DNA from: CF-162 sp963667205
GTDB lineage: Bacteria > Chloroflexota > Dehalococcoidia > SM23-28-2 > RBG-16-64-32
NCBI GenBank assembly: GCA_963667205.1
Contig: OY762959.1
Location: 620,001-684,000 of the forward strand
DNA: 64,000 nucleotides
Reading direction: 5' to 3'
In this document: in pieces, positions 43,350-52,535 of the stretch
How the letters are laid out: the number at the start of each line of letters is the position of its first letter
Numbering within the stretch: the stretch's first letter is position 1
Made by a program: the position numbers and the translations under genes
The notes under the pieces: model-generated
Told to the model about the DNA's origin: nothing
Seen by the model: only the letters and a program-made list of their open reading frames with translations
Databases searched by the model: none

Positions 43350-43889
43350 TTGATCGCGCGCACAGTCCTCTCCGCGGAAGAGATCCGCCGCGCCGTCCAG
43401 CGCATCGCCCACGAGATCGTGGAACGCAACCACGGGCTCTCTAACGTCGTGCTCGTCGGCATGCGCACGCGCGGTGTGCCGCTGGCGAACCGCCTGGCGG
43501 AAGCGATCGGCGAGATCGAGAACGAGAGCGTGCCTGTCGGCGCGCTGGACATCGGCCTCTACCGCGACGACATCGCCTCGCGGGCGCCGCACGTCCAGCC
43601 GACTGACCTGCCGGTGGCGATGGAGGGCCGCACCGTGATCCTCGTTGACGACGTGCTCTACACGGGCCGCAGCATCCGCGCGGCGCTGGACGCGCTGACG
43701 GACTTCGGGCGGCCGGCGGCGATCCAGCTGGCTGTGCTGGTCGACCGCGGCCATCGCCAGCTACCGATCCGCGCCGATTACGTGGGCAAGAACATCCCGA
43801 CCGCGCTGCACGAAGACGTGGACGTGCTCCTCGAGGAGACCGACGGCCACGACGAAGTGCGCATCGCGCGAGAGGAGGGCGAACAATGA
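43350..43889 (+). CDS. pyrR: bifunctional pyr operon RNA-binding attenuator/uracil phosphoribosyltransferase
   Basis: 179 aa from TTG 43350, directly after the attenuator T tract. ARTVLSAEEIRRAVQRIAHEI, VGMRTRGVPLANRLAE and the PRPP loop VILVDDVLYTGRSIRAALDAL are typical, as are LAVLVDRGHRQLPIRADYVG and KNIPT. The PyrR box in its own leader supports the regulatory role. It overlaps pyrB by ATGA. Confidence 0.96.
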   Translation: MIARTVLSAEEIRRAVQRIAHEIVERNHGLSNVVLVGMRTRGVPLANRLAEAIGEIENESVPVGALDIGLYRDDIASRAPHVQPTDLPVAMEGRTVILVDDVLYTGRSIRAALDALTDFGRPAAIQLAVLVDRGHRQLPIRADYVGKNIPTALHEDVDVLLEETDGHDEVRIAREEGEQ

Positions 43890-44899
43890 TCCGAGCCGCG
43901 AGACAGGAGCAGGCCGTGGCGCCGCGATCCGCTGACGAACGCGAGTGGACGCGCCGGCACCTTCTGGACGTGGACGACCTGACGCGCGACGAGGTCGAAC
44001 TGCTGATGGAGACGGCCGACTCGATGAAGGAAGTGCTCGGCCGCGAGGTACCGCGCGTGCCGACGCTGCGGGGCCGCACAGTCGTGACGCTCTTCTACGA
44101 GGCGAGCACGCGTACCCGCGCGTCGTTCGAGCTGGCGGGCAAGGCGCTGGGCGCGGACGTGATCAACGTGGCGGCCGGCGGATCGAGCGTCGAGAAGGGC
44201 GAGTCGCTGATCGACACGGTGCGCACGCTGCAGGCGGTGGGCGCCGACGTGCTGGTGATGCGTCACGGATCGTCGGGGGCGCCTCACCTGGTGGCGCGTC
44301 AAATACGATCGTCCGTGATCAACGCCGGCGACGGCTGGCACGCCCACCCAACGCAGGCGCTGCTGGACCTCTACACGATGCGCGCGCACCTGGGCGACGT
44401 ACGCGGGCGCCGCGTCGTTATCGTCGGCGATATCGCGCACAGCCGCGTCGCGCGGTCGAACATCTGGCTGCTCGCCAACGCCGGTGCGGAGGTGACCGTC
44501 TGCGCGCCGCCGACCCTGCTGCCGGCAGGGCTGCGCCCCGGCGACCCTCCGAACGAAGAGCTAGGGGCGCTGCCGCGCGTCAACATCGAGACGGACCTCG
44601 ACAGCGCGGTGGAGGGAGCGGACGTCGTGATGGCGCTGCGCCTGCAGAAAGAGCGCATGACGGGCGGCCTGCTGCCGTCGCTGCGCGAGTACGCGACGCT
44701 CTACCAGCTGAACGAAGCGCGCGTCGCGCGGGCGGCGAGCGGCGCGCTGGTGATGCACCCGGGCCCGATCAACGAAGGCGTCGAGATCTCGCCCGCGGTG
44801 GCGAGCAGCCTGCAGTCCGTAATCGACGAGCAGGTGACGAACGGCGTCGCGGTGCGGATGGCGGCGCTGCTGCTGATGTGTGGAGTGAAAAGCGGATGA
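43886..44899 (+). CDS. pyrB: aspartate carbamoyltransferase catalytic subunit
   Basis: 337 aa. It condenses carbamoyl phosphate and aspartate. Motifs are the carbamoyl-phosphate loop YEASTRTRASFELAGK, GGSSVEKGESL, VMRHGSSGAPHL, HAHPTQALLDLYTM and MHPGPINEGVEI. The N-terminus carries about 25 extra residues. No pyrI regulatory gene follows. Gene overlaps by ATGA bind pyrR-pyrB-pyrC. Confidence 0.97.
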   Translation: MIRAARQEQAVAPRSADEREWTRRHLLDVDDLTRDEVELLMETADSMKEVLGREVPRVPTLRGRTVVTLFYEASTRTRASFELAGKALGADVINVAAGGSSVEKGESLIDTVRTLQAVGADVLVMRHGSSGAPHLVARQIRSSVINAGDGWHAHPTQALLDLYTMRAHLGDVRGRRVVIVGDIAHSRVARSNIWLLANAGAEVTVCAPPTLLPAGLRPGDPPNEELGALPRVNIETDLDSAVEGADVVMALRLQKERMTGGLLPSLREYATLYQLNEARVARAASGALVMHPGPINEGVEISPAVASSLQSVIDEQVTNGVAVRMAALLLMCGVKSG

Positions 44900-46218
44900 G
44901 CGAGATCACCATCCGCGGCGGGCGCGTGCTGGACCCGGCGAACGGCCTCGACGGCGTCGCCGACGTGGTCTTGCGCGATGGAGTCGTGGCGGAGGTGGCG
45001 AAGCCCGGCGGGAAGGCGACCGGCGAGACGATCGACGCCTCGGGGCTCGTCGTCTGTCCGGGGTTCGTCGACATCCACGCGCACCTGCGCGAGCCGGGCT
45101 TCGAGCACAAGGAGACGATCGAAACGGGCACGCTGGCGGCGGCGCGCGGCGGCTTCACCACCGTTTGCGCGATGCCCAACACAGAGCCACCGACCGATTC
45201 CGCCGGCGCCGTGGAGTTCGTCCTGCGCACGGCGGCCGCGAAGGGCACCGTGCGCGTGATGGCCATCGGCTGTGTGACGAAGGGCCGCGCAGGCCACGAG
45301 CTGGCGGAGCTGGCCGAACTGGCGGCGGCCGGTGCGGTCGCCTTCAGCGACGACGGTGCGCCCGTGGCTGACGCCGCGCTGATGCGTCGCGCGCTCGAAT
45401 ACGCGGGAATGCTGGATACGCCCGTGATCGACCACGCGGAGGAACCAGCGCTGGCAGCCGGCGGCGTGATGCACGAAGGCTGGATCTCGACTCGCCTCGG
45501 GCTGCGCGGCGTACCGGCGGCTGCGGAGGAGTCGATGGTTGCGCGCGACGTCACTCTCGCCGAGGCTACCGGAGCGCGTGTCCACCTCGCGCACATCAGC
45601 ACGGCCGGATCGATCGAGCTGGTGCGCGCGGCGAAGGCGCGAGAACTGCCGGTAACGGCCGAGGTGACGCCGCACCACCTAGCGCTGACGCACGAGGCGG
45701 TGCTGACCGGGCCGAGCGCCCAACGGGCCCGTAGCGAAAGCGGCCAGCTTGCCTACGACACGAACGCGAAGGTGAACCCGCCGCTGCGCCGGCCGGAAGA
45801 CGTCGCGGCCTGCGTGGCTGGCCTCCTCGACGGGACGATCGACTGCATCGCGACGGACCACGCGCCGCACGCCACACAGGACAAGCTCTGCGAGTTCGAT
45901 GCCGCGGCGATGGGCATCAGCGGCCTGGAAACGGCGCTGGCGCTCTGCCTGACGGCGCTCCCGCTGGAGACGGCGATCGAGCGGCTGACGATCGCGCCGT
46001 CGGCAACGCTGGGGCTAGCGCGGCACGTGCCGGGCATCGGATCGCTCTCGAAGGGCGCGCCGGGCGACGTCGTCGTCATCGACCCGGAGGCGGAGTGGAC
46101 GGTGGAGCCAGAGACGTTCGCGAGCCTGGGCAAGAACACGCCGCTGGCGGGCCGCACGCTCAAGGGGCGCGTGGTGGCGACGGTCTACGGCGGGAACGTG
46201 GTGCACGATGCCCGCTAG
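44896..46218 (+). CDS. pyrC: dihydroorotase
   Basis: 440 aa from ATG 44896; a longer in-frame ORF runs back through pyrB and is rejected. This is a type I amidohydrolase: VCPGFVDIHAHLREPGFEHKET (metal HxH), the carboxy-Lys region, GAVAFSDDGAPV, and TDHAPHATQDK (catalytic Asp). It matches active bacterial PyrC of this length rather than the inactive paralogue. Confidence 0.96.
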   Translation: MSEITIRGGRVLDPANGLDGVADVVLRDGVVAEVAKPGGKATGETIDASGLVVCPGFVDIHAHLREPGFEHKETIETGTLAAARGGFTTVCAMPNTEPPTDSAGAVEFVLRTAAAKGTVRVMAIGCVTKGRAGHELAELAELAAAGAVAFSDDGAPVADAALMRRALEYAGMLDTPVIDHAEEPALAAGGVMHEGWISTRLGLRGVPAAAEESMVARDVTLAEATGARVHLAHISTAGSIELVRAAKARELPVTAEVTPHHLALTHEAVLTGPSAQRARSESGQLAYDTNAKVNPPLRRPEDVAACVAGLLDGTIDCIATDHAPHATQDKLCEFDAAAMGISGLETALALCLTALPLETAIERLTIAPSATLGLARHVPGIGSLSKGAPGDVVVIDPEAEWTVEPETFASLGKNTPLAGRTLKGRVVATVYGGNVVHDAR

Positions 46219-47299
46219 GCCGGCCTCCCTAGTCCTCGAAGACGGCTCCGTGTTTCGCGGCGAGTCGTTCGGGGCAGACGCCGCCTCGACGGGCGAGGTG
46301 GTGTTCTCGACGGCGATGACCGGCTACCAGGAGATGCTCACGGACCCCTCGTTCGCCGGACAAGTGCTGGTGCTGACGTACCCGCTGGCTGGCAACTACG
46401 GGATCAACGCCGACGACGCCGAGTCGAAGCGCATCCAGGTCGCCGGGCTCGTCGTGCACGAGGCCTGCGATACGCCCTCGCACTGGCGCTCCGAGCGGAC
46501 GCTGGGCGAGTACCTGGCGTCCGAGGACGTGCCGGGGATCGCCGGCGTCGACACTCGCGCGCTGACCCGCAGGCTGCGCGATGCCGGCGTGATGATGGGC
46601 GCGGTGACGACGGACGAGACGCCGGAGGAGGCGCTCGCCCGTCTGCGCTCGGCGCCCAGATACGGGGAAGTGGATCTCGTGCGCGGCGTCAGCACAGACG
46701 AGCCGTACGAGTGGGAGTCGGAGGATCCGAAGCGGCACGTCGTGGTCGTGGACGACGGCGTGAAGTACAACATCATGCGCCTGCTGGCCGGGCGCGGCTG
46801 CCGCGTGACGGCGCTGCCGCCGGACGCCGACGCGGAGACGATCCTTGGCCTCTCGCCGGACGGGATCCTGTTCTCGCCGGGGCCGGGCGACCCGAAGTTC
46901 CTGGACTACCAGGTGGCGACGGTGCGGGCGCTGATCGGCAAGGCGCCGCTGCTGGGCATCTGCCTGGGCCACCAGGTGCTGGCGCGAGCGTTCGGCGCGG
47001 AGACGTTCAAGCTGAAATTCGGGCACCGCGGCGCGAACCACCCGGTACAGGACGTCGCAACCGGCCGCGTCCACATCACGGCCCAGAACCACGGCTACGC
47101 GGTCGATCCCGGCGGCCTGTCGAGCGATCTCGAGGTCTCGCAGGTGCACCTGAACGACGGCACGTGCGAGGGGCTGCGGCACCGCAGCGAGCCGGTGATA
47201 TCGATCCAGTACCACTCGGAGGCCTCGCCGGGGCCGCTGGACAACGTGTACGTGTTCGACCGCTTCGTGCAGATGATGGATGGAGTGAACGGTGGCTAG
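46208..47299 (+). CDS. carA: carbamoyl-phosphate synthase small subunit
   Basis: 363 aa glutamine amidotransferase subunit. It has FRGESFGADAASTGEVVFSTAMTGYQEML at the start (written here in part), DTRALTRRLRD, and the class I glutaminase triad with Cys in LLGICLGHQVLARAFG and His in QYHSEASPGP. It overlaps pyrC by 11 bases. carB does not follow directly; two genes intervene. Confidence 0.97.
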   Translation: MPARPASLVLEDGSVFRGESFGADAASTGEVVFSTAMTGYQEMLTDPSFAGQVLVLTYPLAGNYGINADDAESKRIQVAGLVVHEACDTPSHWRSERTLGEYLASEDVPGIAGVDTRALTRRLRDAGVMMGAVTTDETPEEALARLRSAPRYGEVDLVRGVSTDEPYEWESEDPKRHVVVVDDGVKYNIMRLLAGRGCRVTALPPDADAETILGLSPDGILFSPGPGDPKFLDYQVATVRALIGKAPLLGICLGHQVLARAFGAETFKLKFGHRGANHPVQDVATGRVHITAQNHGYAVDPGGLSSDLEVSQVHLNDGTCEGLRHRSEPVISIQYHSEASPGPLDNVYVFDRFVQMMDGVNGG

Positions 47300-47373
47300 C
47301 GGACAGTCGGCCGGATCCCCGAAGGCCAGGATTTCCGACGGACCGATTGGGCAGCCTGGCGAGGAGGCGCGCC

Positions 47374-47829
47374 ATGGCTGAACCAACCTACAGGCAGGCG
47401 ACGATGGACGACGCCGACGGTATCGCGGCCGTGGGCGCCGCGGTGTGGGAAGAGCTGGGCGCCGGCAGCGGGCTACCCGGTCCGCTAACGGCCGAAGGTG
47501 TCGTCGCGCGGATGAAGGAGCTGGGCGAGCGCGGCGGCACGTTCGCCTGCGAGGACGGCGGGACGGTCTGCGGCTTCGCGCTGGTGCAGCCGGACGTCAA
47601 CCACCCGACGGAGGCGGTTCTTGGCGTGTGGATGGCGCCGGAGGCCCGCGGGGAGGGCCGCGGCCGCGAGCTGGCGGTCGTGGCGACTGACTGGGCACGC
47701 GAGGCGGGCTACAAGAGCCTGCGCGGGACGATCCCGGAGGGCAACGAGCCGGCGCTGTCGTTCTTCGGGGACTTCGCGAGCATGGCGCAGATCGTCGGCC
47801 AGGGCATGGAGTACGAGCTGCCGCTGTGA
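47374..47829 (+). CDS. GNAT-family N-acetyltransferase
   Basis: 151 aa from ATG 47374, with GAGGAGG 6 bases upstream. YRQATMDDADGIAAVGAAVW begins the fold. The acetyl-CoA loop is VWMAPEARGEGRGRELAVVATDWA, and the C-terminus is EGNEPALSFFGDF. It is between carA and the unknown gene at 47826, and overlaps the latter by GTGA. Its base use is like the operon. The substrate is unknown. Confidence 0.82.
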   Translation: MAEPTYRQATMDDADGIAAVGAAVWEELGAGSGLPGPLTAEGVVARMKELGERGGTFACEDGGTVCGFALVQPDVNHPTEAVLGVWMAPEARGEGRGRELAVVATDWAREAGYKSLRGTIPEGNEPALSFFGDFASMAQIVGQGMEYELPL

Positions 47830-48584
47830 GTGCAGACTACCCAAACATCGACCGTTGGCTCGGTCGGTATCTGAAGAAGATCGCTGCCCTCGACGACGAC
47901 GAGTACGTGGTCCTGCGTCACGAACTTGAACACGCCGCCGAGTATGAGACTCGCCTGAAGACTCTTGACGCGCATCTCGATGTTGCAGGCCAGTTGTGCC
48001 AGGACTTCGAGCGTTTGATCAGCGAGCGGAAGGGATTCGGGACGAATATCGATGGGGCGAACCAGATGCTACTGGACAAGCTGGCGGAGATCAGGGCCGT
48101 GGTTGGCTTAGACGAGTGCGGTTTCACAGGAATTGCTTTTAGTACGACACCGGACTTGACCGCACGAAAGGACGGTAAAGATTACGCCATCGAGGTCACG
48201 CGAATCTCAGCTTCGGGTGGGATCCGTGAGCTATCTGGTGATTACGAAATCAAAATCCTGCCGAACCCTGATGAACCAGATGTCCTGCCGCTTCAGATAG
48301 TGACGAAGGCACTCGCGAAGCGCGAACAGCTCATCAACGCGGGCTTCACGGGCGTGAATCACATCATCTGGATTTCCGTTGGTCGCGACTACTTCCTCGC
48401 CGGTCGATACGAGCCAGACCTCGCAGGGCTCCGCCGCCACATGCCTGCATACCTACGTACTAAGGTCGAGCAGGCCGCTTCAGACAACCGCATCAAGCGG
48501 GGCTACCCAGAGCTTCAGTATTTCGCGGCGTCCCCGGAAGCAAGCGCCCCAGCTGTGTTGATAGAGACGCCGCATGACCTCTAA
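47826..48584 (+). CDS. unknown protein with PD-(D/E)xK-like motif, inserted before carB
   Basis: 252 aa from GTG 47826 (overlap GTGA with the GNAT gene). I do not recognise the family. The N-terminus is helical and charged. Residues 108-127 read TPDLTARKDGKDYAIEVTRI, which resembles a restriction-endonuclease-like core with PD110 and E123, but the expected Lys is T125. Later come DEPDVLPLQIVTKALAKREQ and VNHIIWISVGRDYF. GC in the lines I counted is 50-55%, against 62-70% in carB. It overlaps the carB start by 11 bases. Nuclease or nucleic-acid binding is one possibility. Confidence is high that it is a gene, low on its role. Confidence 0.7.
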   Translation: MSADYPNIDRWLGRYLKKIAALDDDEYVVLRHELEHAAEYETRLKTLDAHLDVAGQLCQDFERLISERKGFGTNIDGANQMLLDKLAEIRAVVGLDECGFTGIAFSTTPDLTARKDGKDYAIEVTRISASGGIRELSGDYEIKILPNPDEPDVLPLQIVTKALAKREQLINAGFTGVNHIIWISVGRDYFLAGRYEPDLAGLRRHMPAYLRTKVEQAASDNRIKRGYPELQYFAASPEASAPAVLIETPHDL

Positions 48585-51500
48585 ACCCAACAAGGTCCTC
48601 ATCATCGGCTCCGGGCCGATTGTTATTGGGCAGGCGGCGGAGTTTGACTACTCCGGGTCGCAGGCGTGCCGGTCGCTGCGGGAGGAGGGCGTGCACACGG
48701 TGCTCGTCAACTCCAACCCGGCGACGATCATGACCGACGAGGGCATCGCCGACACGATCTACATCGAGCCGCTGACGGTGCCCGTGATCGAGCGCATTAT
48801 CGAGCGCGAGAAGCCCGACGGCCTGCTGCCGACGCTGGGCGGGCAGACGGGGCTAAACCTCGCCGTCGCGCTGGCCGACGCCGGCGTGCTCGAGAAGCAC
48901 AACCTGCGCTCGCTGGGGACGCCGATCGAGACGATCCGCACGGCCGAGGACCGCGACCTCTTCTGCAAGCTGCTGGAGGAGATCGGCGAGCCGGTGCCGG
49001 AGAGCGAGACGGCGACGACGATGGAGGAGGCCCGTAGGGCGGCGAAGGAGATCGGCCTGCCGCTGGTCGTGCGGCCGGCGTACACGCTGGGCGGCACGGG
49101 CGGCGGCATCGTGCAGACGCGCGACGAGCTGGAGCACATCGTGCGCGGCGGGCTAGCGGCGTCGCCGATCGGCCAGGTGCTGCTGGAGCGCTACCTGCAG
49201 GGCTGGAAGGAGATCGAGTACGAGGTGATGCGCGACGACGCCGACAACTGCATCACGATCTGCAACATGGAGAACATCGACCCGATGGGCGTGCACACGG
49301 GCGACTCGATCGTCGTCGCGCCCAGCCAGACGCTGCCGGACAAGGAATACCAGATGCTGCGCTCGGCGTCGCTTAAGATCATCCGCGCGCTGGGCATCGA
49401 GGGCGGCTGCAACATCCAGTTCGCGCTGGCGCCGCGCCGGGAGATCGCCGACTGGGAGCCGGTCGACGGTGGGCCGCCGTACTACGTTATCGAGGTCAAC
49501 CCGCGCGTGTCGCGCAGCTCGGCACTGGCGTCGAAGGCGACGGGCTACCCGATCGCGCGCGTGGCGGCGAAGATCGCCGCCGGCAAGACGTTGGACGAGA
49601 TCCCGAACCGCGTGACCGGCAAGACGACGGCCGCGTTCGAGCCGGCGCTGGACTACTGCGTGGTGAAGATCCCGCGCTGGCCGTTCGACAAGTTCCCGCT
49701 GGGTGAGCGCCGCATCGGCACCCAGATGAAGGCGACGGGCGAGGTGATGGCGATCGACCGCACGTTCGAGGCGGCGCTGGGGAAGGCGGTGCGCTCGCTG
49801 GAGTTCGGCGGGCGCTCGCTGCTCTGGGAGAACCCGGCCTGGCGCGACCTCGACCCGAGCGACTACGTCGCGAGCCCGACGGACGAACGGCTGTGGGCGG
49901 TGCTGGCCTCGCTGCGGCGGGGCTCGACGGTCGAGGAGCTGTCGAGGCTGTCGGGGATCGACCCGTGGTTCCTGACGAAGATGCGCCGCATGGTCGAGGT
50001 CGAGAAGCGGCTGCTGAACGAGCCGCTGACGCCGGACCTGATGCGCGCGGCGAAACGCTCGGGCCTCTCCGACGGCGTCATCGGCACGCTGGGCGACCGG
50101 CTGCCGGAACAGGTGCGCGACCTGCGCACAGAGTGGGGCGTGCAGCCGGTCTACAAGACTGTGGACACGTGCGCGGCGGAGTTCGAGGCGGAGACGCCCT
50201 ACTTCTACTCAACGTATCCCGCGAGCGCGGCCGGCGACGGAGAGAACGAAGCGCCGGCGCTGCCGGGGGAGAAGGCGCTGGTCATCGGCAGCGGGCCGAT
50301 CCGCATCGGGCAGGGGATCGAGTTCGACTACTCGGCGGTGCACGCGGCGTGGGCGCTGCGGGAGGCGGGCGTCGGGGCGATCATGGCGAACTCGAACCCG
50401 GAGACGGTCTCCACCGACTTCGACACGAGCGACCGCCTCTACTTCGAGCCGCTGGACGAAGAGGCCGTGCGCGACCTGCTGGCAAACGAGACGGAGAACG
50501 GCTCGGCGCCGGCGTCGATCGTGCAGTTTGGCGGACAGACGGCGGTGAATCTGGCGACGCCGCTGGCGCAGGCCAACCTGCCGATCATCGGTTCGAGCGC
50601 CGAGGCGATCGACCTGGCAGAGGACCGCCGGCGCTTCGAGGACCTTCTGCAGGGCCTCGGCATCCCGCAGCCGCCGGGCGCGGGCGTATCGACTGTCGAG
50701 GAGGCGCTGCAGACGGCGCAGCTGATCGGCTACCCGGTGCTCGTGCGGCCGAGCTACGTGCTGGGCGGGCGGGCGATGGAGATCGTGCAGAACGCGACGG
50801 ACCTTGTGCGTTATGTCGCGCAGGCGGCCGAGATCTCGCCGGGCAAGCCGGTGCTGATCGATAAGTACATGGCGGGCATCGAGGCCGAGGTCGACGCAGT
50901 CTGCGACGGTGAAGGCGGGGCGCTGATCCCCGGCATCATGCAGCACATCGAACGCGCCGGCGTCCACTCAGGCGACTCGATGGCGGTTTACCCCGCGGTC
51001 GGGCTGACGGAGAAGGAGAAGGCGACGATCGTTGCGCACACGCTGCGGCTGGGCCAGGCGCTGGAAGTGCGCGGCCTGATGAACGTCCAGTACGTGATCA
51101 TGCGCCCGGAAGAGGGGGAATCCAACGTTTACGTGCTGGAGGTCAACCCGCGCGCCAGCCGCACGGTGCCGTTCATCTCGAAGGTGACGGGCGTGCCGCT
51201 GGTGCGACTGGCGGTGCAGGTGATGCTGGGCAAGACGCTACGCGGGCTGGGCTACGAGCCGGGCATCTGGCCGGAGCAGCAGCTGGTGGCCGTCAAAGCG
51301 CCGGTGTTCTCGATGTCGAAGCTGATCGGCGTCGACACACACCTGGGCCCGGAGATGAAGTCGACCGGCGAGGTGATGGGAGTCGACGAAACGTTCGAGG
51401 CGGCGCTCGAGAAGGCATTGATCGCGTCCGATATGTCGCTGGCGGGGCGCAACTCGATCCTCCTGAGCCTGGACGACGAGACGAAGCCGGAGGCCGTGCC

Positions 51501-51852
51501 GCTGATCCGCACGCTACAGGCCGCCGGCTACCGCATCTACGCGACGGAGGGCACGGCGACGATGATCCAGGCGCTGGGTGTCCCGGTGGAGATGGTGCCG
51601 AAGCGGCTGGACGAGGGCTATCCGAACGTCGTCGACGTGATCCGCGAGGGTACCGTCGATGCGGTGATCAACACGCCGGAGGGCCGCGTGACGGAGACGC
51701 TGCGGGACGGCTTCCACATCCGCCGCGCCGCCGCCGAGAAGCGCATCCCCTGCCTGACCTCGATCGACACGGCGGCGGCGGCTGTCGACGCTCTGATGCG
51801 CGGCGAGCAGGAGTTCAAGGTGCAGCCGCTGCGGGACTACCTGAGCGCGTGA
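48574..51852 (+). CDS. carB: carbamoyl-phosphate synthase large subunit
   Basis: 1092 aa, two homologous ATP-grasp halves: VLIIGSGPIVIGQAAEFDYSG at the start and ALVIGSGPIRIGQGIEFDYS mid-protein, with GGQTGLNLAVALA and FGGQTAVNLATPL. The first half makes carboxyphosphate and carbamate; the second phosphorylates carbamate. A C-terminal MGS-like allosteric domain (RTLQAAGYRIYATEGTA) is present. Normal length. Confidence 0.98.
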   Translation: MTSKPNKVLIIGSGPIVIGQAAEFDYSGSQACRSLREEGVHTVLVNSNPATIMTDEGIADTIYIEPLTVPVIERIIEREKPDGLLPTLGGQTGLNLAVALADAGVLEKHNLRSLGTPIETIRTAEDRDLFCKLLEEIGEPVPESETATTMEEARRAAKEIGLPLVVRPAYTLGGTGGGIVQTRDELEHIVRGGLAASPIGQVLLERYLQGWKEIEYEVMRDDADNCITICNMENIDPMGVHTGDSIVVAPSQTLPDKEYQMLRSASLKIIRALGIEGGCNIQFALAPRREIADWEPVDGGPPYYVIEVNPRVSRSSALASKATGYPIARVAAKIAAGKTLDEIPNRVTGKTTAAFEPALDYCVVKIPRWPFDKFPLGERRIGTQMKATGEVMAIDRTFEAALGKAVRSLEFGGRSLLWENPAWRDLDPSDYVASPTDERLWAVLASLRRGSTVEELSRLSGIDPWFLTKMRRMVEVEKRLLNEPLTPDLMRAAKRSGLSDGVIGTLGDRLPEQVRDLRTEWGVQPVYKTVDTCAAEFEAETPYFYSTYPASAAGDGENEAPALPGEKALVIGSGPIRIGQGIEFDYSAVHAAWALREAGVGAIMANSNPETVSTDFDTSDRLYFEPLDEEAVRDLLANETENGSAPASIVQFGGQTAVNLATPLAQANLPIIGSSAEAIDLAEDRRRFEDLLQGLGIPQPPGAGVSTVEEALQTAQLIGYPVLVRPSYVLGGRAMEIVQNATDLVRYVAQAAEISPGKPVLIDKYMAGIEAEVDAVCDGEGGALIPGIMQHIERAGVHSGDSMAVYPAVGLTEKEKATIVAHTLRLGQALEVRGLMNVQYVIMRPEEGESNVYVLEVNPRASRTVPFISKVTGVPLVRLAVQVMLGKTLRGLGYEPGIWPEQQLVAVKAPVFSMSKLIGVDTHLGPEMKSTGEVMGVDETFEAALEKALIASDMSLAGRNSILLSLDDETKPEAVPLIRTLQAAGYRIYATEGTATMIQALGVPVEMVPKRLDEGYPNVVDVIREGTVDAVINTPEGRVTETLRDGFHIRRAAAEKRIPCLTSIDTAAAAVDALMRGEQEFKVQPLRDYLSA

Positions 51853-52535
51853 GCGGACGACCCGATGCCGTGGGTGCTTTCCTCGATTGGTTCATCGACC
51901 TGTTCGGCTGGTTCGATCTTGCAGACTTCGGAAACAACGTCGTTGCCGATCTCATATTCTGGGTCACGTTTGGGGGTGCAGCCTTATTCCTCCTCAACTG
52001 GCTAAGGTGGAAGCCCGCAAGGCGAGACCTACTTACTAACCTAAAGTCTGTCGCTGGGAATTGTATTGGGATGTGGGACAGGGCCGCCAACCCTGACACG
52101 CCGCTCAACCTCATTTGGTCTCGGCAACTCTTCCAGGATCTATCTGACAAGTTGCACGTGGAGCTAGGGAAGATGAAGTCTGCTTCAGGTGACGACGAGC
52201 GATTCAATCTCTACTCCGCTGACTACTGGAGAGACTTGACAAGGTCGCTGCCAACAAATCTCGAGGAACTCAAGCGTTCGCTCGATAGAGCGCAACTGAC
52301 TCTCCGCGGAGAACCGAGTGCAGTGTCAGCAGTGAACGAACTTGAGCGCTGGCTAGGCGACTTGGCCAAGTTTGATACTTTCCTTCGTTACTTGGAGAAA
52401 CAATCACAATCGGGTGACATTCAGGCGAGATACGATCAACAACTGATGTTAGCTTCCGTGAGCGCCTTCAAGATCTCGGGCTCTGCATATGAGCTTTGGA
52501 AAGCCCTGCCAGAAATACCGGGACGAGCTGGATGA
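51849..52535 (+). CDS. unknown membrane-anchored protein inserted between carB and pyrK
   Basis: 228 aa from GTG 51849 (overlap GTGA with carB); its stop overlaps pyrK by ATGA. One membrane helix lies at about 31-51 (VVADLIFWVTFGGAALFLLN). The rest is helical and charged, with YSADYWRDLTRSLPTNLEEL and ERWLGDLAKFDTFLRYLEK. GC is about 48-50% in the lines I counted, much below the neighbours, and codon use is AT-tolerant. I do not recognise a family. The C-terminal half could be a cytoplasmic helical bundle. Confidence 0.65.
   Translation: MSGRPDAVGAFLDWFIDLFGWFDLADFGNNVVADLIFWVTFGGAALFLLNWLRWKPARRDLLTNLKSVAGNCIGMWDRAANPDTPLNLIWSRQLFQDLSDKLHVELGKMKSASGDDERFNLYSADYWRDLTRSLPTNLEELKRSLDRAQLTLRGEPSAVSAVNELERWLGDLAKFDTFLRYLEKQSQSGDIQARYDQQLMLASVSAFKISGSAYELWKALPEIPGRAG

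Noticed and set aside
43945..46218. 757-aa plus-strand ORF across pyrB and pyrC
   Set aside because: The first 317 codons are an Arg/Gly-rich shadow of pyrB. The real dihydroorotase starts at 44896 after the pyrB stop overlap.
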